NCBI GenBank assembly: GCA_043760535.1
Contig: JAYUOV010000104.1
Location: 1-5,435 of the forward strand
Source: JAZKFT01 sp043760535
GTDB taxonomy: Bacteria; Bacteroidota; Bacteroidia; Chitinophagales; Chitinophagaceae
DNA length: 5,435 nt
Reading direction: 5' to 3'
Below are positions 1 to 5,435 of the stretch, piece by piece. The notes below the pieces were generated by a model. That model made no database searches, was not told the origin of the DNA, and worked only from the letters and a program-made list of their open reading frames with translations. Made by a program: the position numbers and the translations under genes. The first letter of the stretch is position 1. Each line of letters begins with the position of its first letter.

Positions 1-431
1 AGTCTGTATTAGGGCTGAAAGGGTTCGTAGTTCCCGATAATCCAAATTCTTTTAAAGCTAATGAGACATATGATTTCATACTCATTAGCTCTTTGTTCAC
101 ACATTTGAAACAGGAACTTTTTTGTAGTTGGATAACAACTGTCTGTTCTTTATTAAACCCTAGTGGCATTTTAGCGTTTTCCATTCATCAATTAGAAAAT
201 AAAAATGAGGAATCATTTCACTACGTAGAGATTAGTGAAGATGATCTATTTCCTGAAACAGCAGATAATCTAGGTGGAAGAAGTATTTACGGATTTACTC
301 AGATTAACAAAATAGCTTTAAAAAGAATTCTTGACGAACACGTAGGATTTAAATATGAATTATTAGAGGATACTAAGTGGGGTGATTCCCAAATGCTGAT
401 AATGCTAAAAAAACAAATTACAATAAATTAA
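1..431 (+). CDS. class I SAM-dependent methyltransferase, C-terminal part (5' end outside window)
   Basis: The reading frame is open from base 3 to the TAA at 429-431 and gives 142 residues with no start needed, so this is the 3' part of a longer gene. Visible residues 23-35 (YDFILISSLFTHL) match the post-motif-II strand and helix of Rossmann-fold methyltransferases, usually written as fDlI...vleHl. Residues 50-60 (LLNPSGILAFS) match the LkPGG-l-f strand that follows. The N-terminal SAM-binding glycine motif would lie upstream of the window. The end (WGDSQMLIMLKK) resembles the closing strand of methyltransferases found in polysaccharide clusters. The likely role is methylation of a sugar or a related group on the glycan made by the downstream transferases; the substrate is inferred from neighbours only. 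An internal TTG at 93 could be read as a start but falls inside the conserved strand, so it is not the true start. The gene is AT-rich, about 32 % GC by hand count over 61-240. Confidence 0.8.
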   Translation, partial: SVLGLKGFVVPDNPNSFKANETYDFILISSLFTHLKQELFCSWITTVCSLLNPSGILAFSIHQLENKNEESFHYVEISEDDLFPETADNLGGRSIYGFTQINKIALKRILDEHVGFKYELLEDTKWGDSQMLIMLKKQITIN

Positions 432-448
432 ACGTAGCTCCTAAAGTC

Positions 449-1339
449 TTGCATCCATCAATTTCCATCGTAACTCCCTCCTATAACCAGGGACAATTTT
501 TAGAAGAAACCATCAAAAGCGTTTTAAATCAAAATTATCTAAACCTGGAATACATTATTATTGATGGAGGCAGTACTGATAATTCTGTAGAAATCATAAA
601 AAAATATGAAAAGCATTTAAAGTTTTGGGTGAGTGAAAAAGACAGGGGGCAGGCACATGCTATTAATAAAGGTTTTCAATATTGTACGGGCGAAATTTTT
701 AACTGGCTGAATAGTGATGATTACCTGGAGCCGGGAGCGATACAAAAAATTGCGGCTGCTTTTGAAGAAGATAAGATAAAGTTGGTAGCCGGCACGGTCC
801 GTATCTTTGAAACCGAGACGGTAGCAATAGTGCAGAATGAAAACCTTACTGCACAAGGGCTGATGTGCTGGGAGAAGGATGTAAAATTTGTGCAGCCAGG
901 CGTATGGCTACGCAGGGAACTGGTGGCCAAGTGTGGTAGCATTGACGAAAGGTTTCATTATGCTTTTGATTGGGATTTATACATCAGGTATTTGTATAAT
1001 TTTTCGGAAGTAAAAGAAATTCCTGAACTACTCGTTCACTTTCGCTTACATGGAGACTCAAAAACAGAATCACTTTCTCAAAAGTTCTCGGAAGAAGAAA
1101 GAATGATTATAGAAAAAATCAGCAATCTTTCCACTTATTCTGGTTTACATAAAGCATGTAATTATAAAATACAAAAAACAAATTGGACCAATTTTTTAGC
1201 ACAGCAATCAAACACTAATACAAGTTTCTTAAAAAAATGCTTCGCAGTTGCAAGGGAAATGAGTCATTTTAATGAGGTAAGTATATCTCGACAAACAGCA
1301 GGTGCCATAAAAGCATTTTGGAAAGGGAAAAAAATATGA
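449..1339 (+). CDS. family 2 (GT-A fold) glycosyltransferase
   Basis: This 296-residue protein is predicted to transfer a sugar from a nucleotide-sugar donor to a growing glycan on the cytoplasmic side of the membrane. The N-terminus (ISIVTPSYNQGQFLEETIKS, 5-24) is the classic first strand and helix of GT2 enzymes. IDGGSTDNS (38-46) binds the nucleotide, SEKDRGQAHAINKG (62-75) is the usual following segment, and NSDD (88-91) is the metal-binding DXD-type motif. QPGVWLRR (149-156), FDWDLYIR (173-180) and FRLHGDSKT (198-206) are the acceptor-side motifs seen in this GT2 subgroup. No membrane segment is visible. The start is TTG at 449: the frame has no ATG or GTG between the upstream stop at 383-385 and this codon, and the conserved strand begins four residues later. 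It follows the methyltransferase by 17 bases without a clear ribosome binding site, and its TGA overlaps the next gene's ATG. GC falls from about 50 % in the core to about 29 % in the tail. The sugar specificity is unknown. Confidence 0.9.
   Translation: MHPSISIVTPSYNQGQFLEETIKSVLNQNYLNLEYIIIDGGSTDNSVEIIKKYEKHLKFWVSEKDRGQAHAINKGFQYCTGEIFNWLNSDDYLEPGAIQKIAAAFEEDKIKLVAGTVRIFETETVAIVQNENLTAQGLMCWEKDVKFVQPGVWLRRELVAKCGSIDERFHYAFDWDLYIRYLYNFSEVKEIPELLVHFRLHGDSKTESLSQKFSEEERMIIEKISNLSTYSGLHKACNYKIQKTNWTNFLAQQSNTNTSFLKKCFAVAREMSHFNEVSISRQTAGAIKAFWKGKKI
1336..1339 (+). promoter_or_regulatory. ATGA stop/start overlap, translational coupling site
   Basis: The ATG of the first GT4 gene (1336-1338) shares bases with the TGA that ends the upstream GT2 gene (1337-1339). 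Such four-base overlaps usually let a terminating ribosome reinitiate, which keeps the two proteins in fixed ratio. A purine-rich stretch (AAGGGA, 1323-1328) sits seven bases before the ATG and is the only Shine-Dalgarno-like sequence among the gene starts here; it is weak. Confidence 0.6.
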
Positions 1340-2442
1340 GTGTGCCGGTTAAAAACAAGAAAATAATATGGCTTGCACATGAATCTAACCTGAGCGGAGC
1401 AAATATAGCTTTGCTCGAATGGATAGATGTGTTGAAGGAAGATTATACTTTTCATATTATTATTCCTCATGAAGGTAATATGCAAACTGCTTTGGCAGAA
1501 AGACAAATTGCTACTACTGTTATATATCAGTATAGCTGGTCCGGCACAATCCGTTGGTGGCAAATCACAAAATTGGCCCGTATTTTTGTTCGTTCTCTTG
1601 TAGCACTGAGGCAAACTAATGAGTTAATTAAAAGAGAGCAAACTGACTTAGTATTTACTAATACTATTGTTCCATTTATTGGGGCACTTGCTGCTTACCG
1701 CCTAAACATTCCTCATATATGGTGGGTACACGAATTTGGAATTGAAGATTTTGGCATTCGCATAGGTTGGGGTTACGATAGTGCCGCTTATGCCCGAATG
1801 AACAAATGGAGCAAGCTAATAATTTGTAATTCTGATGCGGTTGCAAAAAAAATTAAAACCCATATGCCTGGTGCAGATATTAGACGACTATACCAACCAG
1901 TTAGTTGGGATGAAAATTGCAACGCACCCCAAAAAAAAATAGCTAGGTACATCATGTTCGGGCAGATGATTAAAAGTAAAGGGCACTTTGGCGTTTTAGA
2001 AGCTCTGCACAAGGCTTACCAACTAAACCCTGAGGGGGATTTTTCCCTCCACATCAAAGGTCCTTGTGAAGACAATTCTTATTATGATAGTTTACAAGAA
2101 TTTATTTGCACAAACAATCTTGATTTCGTTTCCTTGGAGCGAGGCTTTTTTAAAAAAGAAGATATCTTGCCCAACTATGAGGTTTTAATAATGGCATCAG
2201 ATTCTGAAGCCTTTGGGAGAATTGTAATTGAAGCGCAAAAAGCTGGGTTGAAAACAATTATTAAAAATAAAGGTGGTGTCAAAGAATTGACAAAAAATGG
2301 GAATGGGGTGCTTTATTCAACTGAAAAAGAGCTTATTAATATGTTTACTGGAGAAACACATATTCCTCTATCAATTGGAAAGTTACCTTACGAAGAAGCG
2401 GAGGAGATTCAACATTTGAAAGGTTGGTTAGATAAATTATAA
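1336..2442 (+). CDS. family 4 (GT-B fold) glycosyltransferase
   Basis: This 368-residue protein is a predicted retaining glycosyltransferase with two Rossmann-like domains. The N-terminal acceptor domain opens with IIWLAHESNLSGANIALLEW (10-29), the usual strand, glycine loop and helix. It continues with VFTNT (106-110), WWVHEFG (129-135) and ICNSDAVAKKI (163-173). The C-terminal donor domain begins at FGQMIKSKGHFGVLEAL (208-224), the 'G.l...KG...li.A' strand and helix. It carries the E-X7-E signature of GT4 enzymes at E291 to E299 (EAFGRIVIE), which contacts the donor nucleotide sugar. The length is normal for the family. I place the start at ATG 1336, which overlaps the upstream TGA as ATGA and has a purine-rich AAGGGA seven bases before it. 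A TTG at 1318 would add six residues (MEREKN) and is less likely. A run of nine A lies at 1931-1939, in the linker before the donor domain. The gene ends one base before the next start. Confidence 0.9.
   Translation: MSVPVKNKKIIWLAHESNLSGANIALLEWIDVLKEDYTFHIIIPHEGNMQTALAERQIATTVIYQYSWSGTIRWWQITKLARIFVRSLVALRQTNELIKREQTDLVFTNTIVPFIGALAAYRLNIPHIWWVHEFGIEDFGIRIGWGYDSAAYARMNKWSKLIICNSDAVAKKIKTHMPGADIRRLYQPVSWDENCNAPQKKIARYIMFGQMIKSKGHFGVLEALHKAYQLNPEGDFSLHIKGPCEDNSYYDSLQEFICTNNLDFVSLERGFFKKEDILPNYEVLIMASDSEAFGRIVIEAQKAGLKTIIKNKGGVKELTKNGNGVLYSTEKELINMFTGETHIPLSIGKLPYEEAEEIQHLKGWLDKL
1931..1939 (+). repeat. A9 homopolymer inside GT4 gene
   Basis: Nine consecutive A lie directly after four C within codons for Q-K-K-I, at residues 199-202 of the GT4 protein and just before its donor domain. 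A one-base length change would remove the catalytic E-X7-E half. The frame is intact here. Tracts of this length are candidates for replication or transcription slippage, but AT-rich lysine codons alone can also produce them. Confidence 0.5.
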
Positions 2443-2443
2443 T

Positions 2444-3394
2444 ATGAGCACAGCACAACCATTATTTACAATAGCAACTATTACTTATAATTCGAGTAAA
2501 TGGGTTAGGCAGACAATCGAGAGTATACTTGCCTCACCTTATACAGATTTAGAATTCATTATATCAGATGATTGTTCGACGGATGAAACCTGGAATATCA
2601 TCCAGGAATACAATGATGCCCGGCTGATAAAATGGAGAAATGAAAAAAATATTGGAGAATATCCCAATAGAAACAAAGTTTTAAACCAAGCTAAAGGCCA
2701 ATATATATTGTACGTGGACGGGGATGATATTTTATATGGGGAGGCATTAGAACGCTTGACGAAGCATATACAATTTTTTCCAAATGCAGGCTCATTCTGG
2801 GGTGTTGGGAATATAGATATTATTGTTTATCCTTACCAGTTATCGCCCTTGGAAGCTGCAAGGTTACTTTTTCTTTCTCCATACTTTAATATTGCAACAA
2901 TAGGGCTAACAGAAACTTTATTTAAGGTTAGTGCCTTGAAAGAGATAGGCGGATTTCATAATAATTTTGCCATTGGGGATACATACATAAAAAAGAGAAT
3001 CGCATGTTCTCATCCTGTAGTACTAACAAGTCCGGGTTTTGGCTTTTGGAGATTAACGCCAAATCAGGCTTCCTCATTAGTTGCAAAAAATAACCGAAAT
3101 ACGATTGAGAATTTTCAAATTAATTTATTGATACTTCAGGATCAAAACTTTCCTCTTTCGGATATTGAAAAAGATACAGCAACTATGAATGCAAAGATCT
3201 CGGTGGTAAAATTAATCTTTAAAAATTCTATCATGAAAGGTAGGTTCCTGAGATTTTTTCAATTAATGAAATGGGCAAATTTATCAATATGGGAAAGTAA
3301 AAGATTATTTCAAAAAATTGATCTTCAAAACAAAACTGCCGGTTCCTCTACGGCTCCATTAGTAAATTCTTACCATTTTAATAGTCTTCGTTGA
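2444..3394 (+). CDS. family 2 (GT-A fold) glycosyltransferase
   Basis: This 316-residue protein is a second GT2 enzyme, clearly different in sequence from the one starting at 449. FTIATITYNSSKWVRQTIES (8-27) is the first strand and helix, SDDCSTDET (41-49) the nucleotide-binding loop, KNIGEYPNRNKVLNQAKG (68-85) the segment before the active site, and DGDD (92-95) the metal-binding motif. ETLFKVSALKEIGGF (157-171), GDTYIKKRIA (178-187) and FWRLTPNQASS (201-211) are the acceptor-side motifs; the arginine and the Q-A-S stretch are typical of this subgroup. The last 100 residues form a basic, helical tail without an evident membrane span. It starts at ATG 2444, one base after the previous TAA, with no visible Shine-Dalgarno. 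Its TGA overlaps the next start. The predicted role is addition of one sugar to the same glycan; donor and linkage cannot be read. Confidence 0.9.
   Translation: MSTAQPLFTIATITYNSSKWVRQTIESILASPYTDLEFIISDDCSTDETWNIIQEYNDARLIKWRNEKNIGEYPNRNKVLNQAKGQYILYVDGDDILYGEALERLTKHIQFFPNAGSFWGVGNIDIIVYPYQLSPLEAARLLFLSPYFNIATIGLTETLFKVSALKEIGGFHNNFAIGDTYIKKRIACSHPVVLTSPGFGFWRLTPNQASSLVAKNNRNTIENFQINLLILQDQNFPLSDIEKDTATMNAKISVVKLIFKNSIMKGRFLRFFQLMKWANLSIWESKRLFQKIDLQNKTAGSSTAPLVNSYHFNSLR
3391..3394 (+). promoter_or_regulatory. TTGA stop/start overlap, translational coupling site
   Basis: TTG (3391-3393) starts the third GT2 gene and overlaps the TGA (3392-3394) that ends the second. An in-frame stop at 3382-3384 excludes a longer form of the downstream gene. 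No Shine-Dalgarno-like sequence precedes it, so translation probably depends on ribosomes arriving from the upstream gene. Confidence 0.6.
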
Positions 3395-4275
3395 TCAGCA
3401 TCCTATCATTAGTATATAATCATGAAAAGTATCTGGAAAGTTTTTTCACTGGCATCCTTTCACAAAAAGTGAACGAAGGATATGAATTAATTATAGGGAT
3501 TGATAAATCGGACGACACTTCTTTGGAAATCTGTATCGCCTACCAAAAAAAAAATCCTGACAAAATCAAATTAGTCATTCATACCGAACGAGTTGGTATG
3601 TTTCATAATTTTGTATCTGCTTTTAACTTATGCAAAAGTGAATATATTGCTTTTTGCGAAGGTGATGATTATTGGATTGATGAATTTAAACTCCAGAAAC
3701 AACTTGATCAACTTAGAGCAAATCCTGCAGCAGTAATATCTTTTACTGATATCAAAATATTTGATGAGGAAGAAAAGTCTTTTACAAAAAACTGGGCTAC
3801 CTTGACCAAGAAAGAAATTTTAATAAAGGACCTTTTAGTAGCTAATGTTATAAGTACTTGTTCTGTATTAATGCGTCTTTCAAATGTTACTATCCCATTG
3901 AAAAATTTTGAAGGGTTACCAATGCTTGATTGGCCTTTGTATGTACATGCACTTTTGTCGGGTATTGCGGTTTATTTACCCGACCAAACAGCCGTTTACA
4001 GGCAAAGCTTCGAGGGATCATACAGCAAGAACTCAACCCTTGAGCGCTTAAAAAAAGTAAATAAGGTGTATTATTATTTTTTGCAGGAAGATTCACTTAA
4101 AAAATATCGGCGGATTATTAAAATACAGTATTTTAAAAATCTTTATGCTGTCGCAATACGCCTGGATAAAAAAGATCCTGATAGATCGCAATTTTTAAGA
4201 ACCGTTGTTAAAAAAAGTATTAGCAGCGGAGACTCCATAACAACGGCAAAAGCATTTATAAGACTTATAGTTTGA
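3391..4275 (+). CDS. family 2 (GT-A fold) glycosyltransferase, EGDDYW subgroup
   Basis: This 294-residue protein is a GT2 enzyme of the subgroup marked by EGDDYW (90-95), the metal-binding site, followed by KLQKQ (100-104). The first strand and helix are ISILSLVYNHEKYLESFF (2-19). The nucleotide loop is IGIDKSDDTSLEICIAYQKK (35-54); relatives usually show EDcStDgT here, so the acidic and small residues are partly changed. STCSVLMR (155-162) and LDWPLYVHAL (179-188) are conserved acceptor-side segments. Where relatives commonly have YRxHxGGxWS, this protein has YRQSFEGSYS (203-212) and so lacks the usual histidine. The start is TTG at 3391: a stop at 3382-3384 in the same frame leaves no room for anything earlier, and the conserved strand begins at residue 2. 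The start overlaps the upstream stop as TTGA, and the gene's own stop overlaps the next start in the same way. A run of ten A covers codons 52-55. Confidence 0.88.
   Translation: MISILSLVYNHEKYLESFFTGILSQKVNEGYELIIGIDKSDDTSLEICIAYQKKNPDKIKLVIHTERVGMFHNFVSAFNLCKSEYIAFCEGDDYWIDEFKLQKQLDQLRANPAAVISFTDIKIFDEEEKSFTKNWATLTKKEILIKDLLVANVISTCSVLMRLSNVTIPLKNFEGLPMLDWPLYVHALLSGIAVYLPDQTAVYRQSFEGSYSKNSTLERLKKVNKVYYYFLQEDSLKKYRRIIKIQYFKNLYAVAIRLDKKDPDRSQFLRTVVKKSISSGDSITTAKAFIRLIV
3545..3554 (+). repeat. A10 homopolymer inside GT2 gene
   Basis: Ten consecutive A, the longest homopolymer I saw in the window, cover codons 52-55 (Q-K-K-N) of the third GT2 gene. They lie upstream of the EGDDYW active-site motif, so a slip here would abolish the enzyme. 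The frame is intact in this copy. Confidence 0.5.
4272..4275 (+). promoter_or_regulatory. TTGA stop/start overlap, translational coupling site
   Basis: TTG (4272-4274) begins the last GT4 gene and overlaps the TGA (4273-4275) of the GT2 gene before it, the same arrangement as at 3391. The protein begins with a standard GT4 first strand directly after this codon, which supports the choice. No Shine-Dalgarno-like sequence is visible upstream. Confidence 0.6.
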
Positions 4276-5435
4276 AAATCATTCTCGCATTAAATCATTT
4301 CCTCCCTACCCAGGTGGCCGGCACTGAACTTTATTCTTTTCACTTAGCAAGGTTGTTACAGCATAATGGAATATCGGTGAGCGTTATTATACCTAACTAC
4401 GGCAAGCAACATACTGAGAGGTATTTGTATGAGGGAGTTGAAGTGATACAATATGGAGAACCCAGCATTGTAGACCGGGAATTGATCATGCGAAAAAGAA
4501 TTCCCGATGGCCTCGTTTATTTTAGAGAAGTAATAAAAGCAGAAAGGCCTGATATTGTACATTTCCATAATGTAAGTGGTAGCAATGGTATAGGTCTAGT
4601 CCACGCCCGCGAGGTAAACGATCTAGGTATTAAAATACTTTTTACATTCCATATAGCCGGTTCTACCTGCAGTACCGGTACATTACTTTACAAACGCAAA
4701 GTTCTATGTGATGGCCATATTGATCCGCTGCGGTGTGCCAAATGTGTATATGAATACAAGGGAATTCATATCAGCAAAGCCACAGTATTAACAGGTCTTG
4801 CTACTGCATTGTATCGAAGTGAAGTAAATGCTATGGCCTTGAACAATCAATTTGCAACTGCTCTCGCATATCCATTCCTGATTAGGCAGCTAAAAATGGA
4901 TTTATTGGAAATGGAGAAAATGTCCGCTAAAATTATTGTTCTTACACAGTGGTATAAAAAAGTAATGCTGCTGAACGGCGTTAAAAAAGAATCTTTAGCG
5001 TTTATTTCGCAAGGCCTACCTGCAACGGCAATTCCCGAACCTATGGCATCTGCACGCATTGATGTTTTAAAAATAATTTACATCGGACGCATTACTGAAA
5101 ATAAAGGACTTCATTTACTCTTGCAGGCAGCGCAACCTTTAAATCAGGAATTGCTGACAGTAAATATTTACGGTGCAGATTCTGATAATTTTTATGGTAA
5201 TGAATGGCGAAAAAGAACAGCAATTAATCGTAATATTCATTGGCATGGTTTATTGCCACCTGCTGAAGTGATGTCTACGATTGCAAAGAACAATATTCTG
5301 TGTATTCCCAGCATGATTTGCGAAATGAGTCCATTGGTAATACAGGAAGCATTTGCAGCAGGTGTTCCTGTACTTGCCTCCAATGTTTACGGAAATGCAG
5401 AACAAATAAAAGATGGTGAAAATGGATGGCTTTTT
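4272..5435 (+). CDS. family 4 (GT-B fold) glycosyltransferase, 3' end outside window
   Basis: The frame is open from TTG 4272 to the last base, giving 388 residues with no stop, so the gene continues past the window. The first strand and loop are KIILALNHFLPTQVAGTELY (2-21), which fits the GT4 N-terminal 'P..GG.E' pattern and places the start at the TTG. RPDIVHFHN (92-100) and LFTFHIAG (123-130) are the usual central strands of the acceptor domain. Four cysteines follow (C133, C146, C155, C158), ending in a C-X2-C pair. IIVLTQWYKKVMLLNGV (221-237) precedes the donor domain, which starts at YIGRITENKGLHLLL (270-284). The E-X7-E donor-binding motif is E351 to E359 (EMSPLVIQE), followed by AFAAGVPVLAS and a normal GT4 continuation, so only a short C-terminal part should be missing. 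The start overlaps the previous stop as TTGA. GC, about 43 % over 4561-4740, is higher than in the genes to the left. The likely function is transfer of one sugar in the same glycan pathway. Confidence 0.9.
   Translation, partial: MKIILALNHFLPTQVAGTELYSFHLARLLQHNGISVSVIIPNYGKQHTERYLYEGVEVIQYGEPSIVDRELIMRKRIPDGLVYFREVIKAERPDIVHFHNVSGSNGIGLVHAREVNDLGIKILFTFHIAGSTCSTGTLLYKRKVLCDGHIDPLRCAKCVYEYKGIHISKATVLTGLATALYRSEVNAMALNNQFATALAYPFLIRQLKMDLLEMEKMSAKIIVLTQWYKKVMLLNGVKKESLAFISQGLPATAIPEPMASARIDVLKIIYIGRITENKGLHLLLQAAQPLNQELLTVNIYGADSDNFYGNEWRKRTAINRNIHWHGLLPPAEVMSTIAKNNILCIPSMICEMSPLVIQEAFAAGVPVLASNVYGNAEQIKDGENGWLF

Noticed and set aside
93..431. Methyltransferase fragment read as a complete small gene from TTG 93
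   Set aside because: The frame is open to the left edge, and residues before the TTG already form the conserved YDFILISS strand, so the gene is cut by the window rather than short.
432..448. Possible promoter or terminator in the 17-base gap before the first GT2 gene
   Set aside because: The gap is too short for a Bacteroidota-type -33/-7 promoter, and shows no inverted repeat or T run.
721..942. Minus-strand open frames opposite the catalytic part of the first GT2 gene (also 617-856)
   Set aside because: They are shadows of the conserved, more GC-rich plus-strand gene. The peptides show no domain and there is no sign of a start region.
1318..1335. Alternative TTG start for the first GT4 gene
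   Set aside because: ATG at 1336 overlaps the upstream stop, has a purine-rich stretch at a suitable distance, and lies close before the conserved first strand.
1264..1614. Minus-strand open frame of about 116 codons across the first GT2/GT4 junction
   Set aside because: It lies wholly opposite two well-supported glycosyltransferase genes, has no recognisable domain, and its length is expected by chance in this composition.
2145..2158. Perfect 14-base palindrome made of six T and six A flanked by C and G
   Set aside because: It has no loop and no GC stem, lies inside the GT4 frame and encodes F-F-K-K. Neither a terminator nor a protein-binding site can be argued from it.
4356..5059. Minus-strand open frames of about 70 codons (4356-4568 and 4847-5059)
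   Set aside because: Both lie opposite the last GT4 gene, whose plus-strand frame is open with clear motifs throughout.

Overview
The window is a tightly packed, single-strand stretch of a surface-polysaccharide (O-antigen, capsule or exopolysaccharide) biosynthesis locus. It holds six genes on the + strand: the tail of a SAM-dependent methyltransferase, then five consecutive glycosyltransferases in the order GT2, GT4, GT2, GT2, GT4. The first and last genes are cut by the window edges. No RNA gene, mobile element, CRISPR array or credible terminator was seen.

Organism: the DNA is AT-rich. Hand counts of 180-base samples gave 29 to 50 % GC. Shine-Dalgarno sequences are absent or weak in front of every gene, and three of the five visible starts read as TTG. 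Together with the protein style this suggests a Bacteroidota member, perhaps of the Chitinophagia/Sphingobacteriia type. That is an inference, because no taxonomic marker gene is present.

Layout: 1-431 methyltransferase C-terminal part; 17-base gap; 449-1339 GT2 with a TTG start; ATGA overlap; 1336-2442 GT4; 1-base gap; 2444-3394 GT2; TTGA overlap; 3391-4275 GT2; TTGA overlap; 4272-5435 GT4, running off the right edge. The spacing argues for one transcript with translational coupling at three junctions. There is no gene-free stretch longer than 17 bases, so there is no room for an internal promoter outside coding sequence.

How the genes work together: the five cytoplasmic transferases most likely add successive sugars to a lipid-linked oligosaccharide at the inner face of the membrane, and the methyltransferase may decorate one of the sugars. 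Donor and acceptor sugars cannot be read from the sequence. Flippase, polymerase, initiating phosphoglycosyltransferase and nucleotide-sugar genes are not in this window and presumably lie outside it. I found no clear sign of a previously undescribed system. The points worth a second look are the TTGA start/stop junctions, long A tracts inside two glycosyltransferase genes, a strong GC shift inside the first one, a cysteine cluster in the last one, and an altered C-terminal motif in the fourth.
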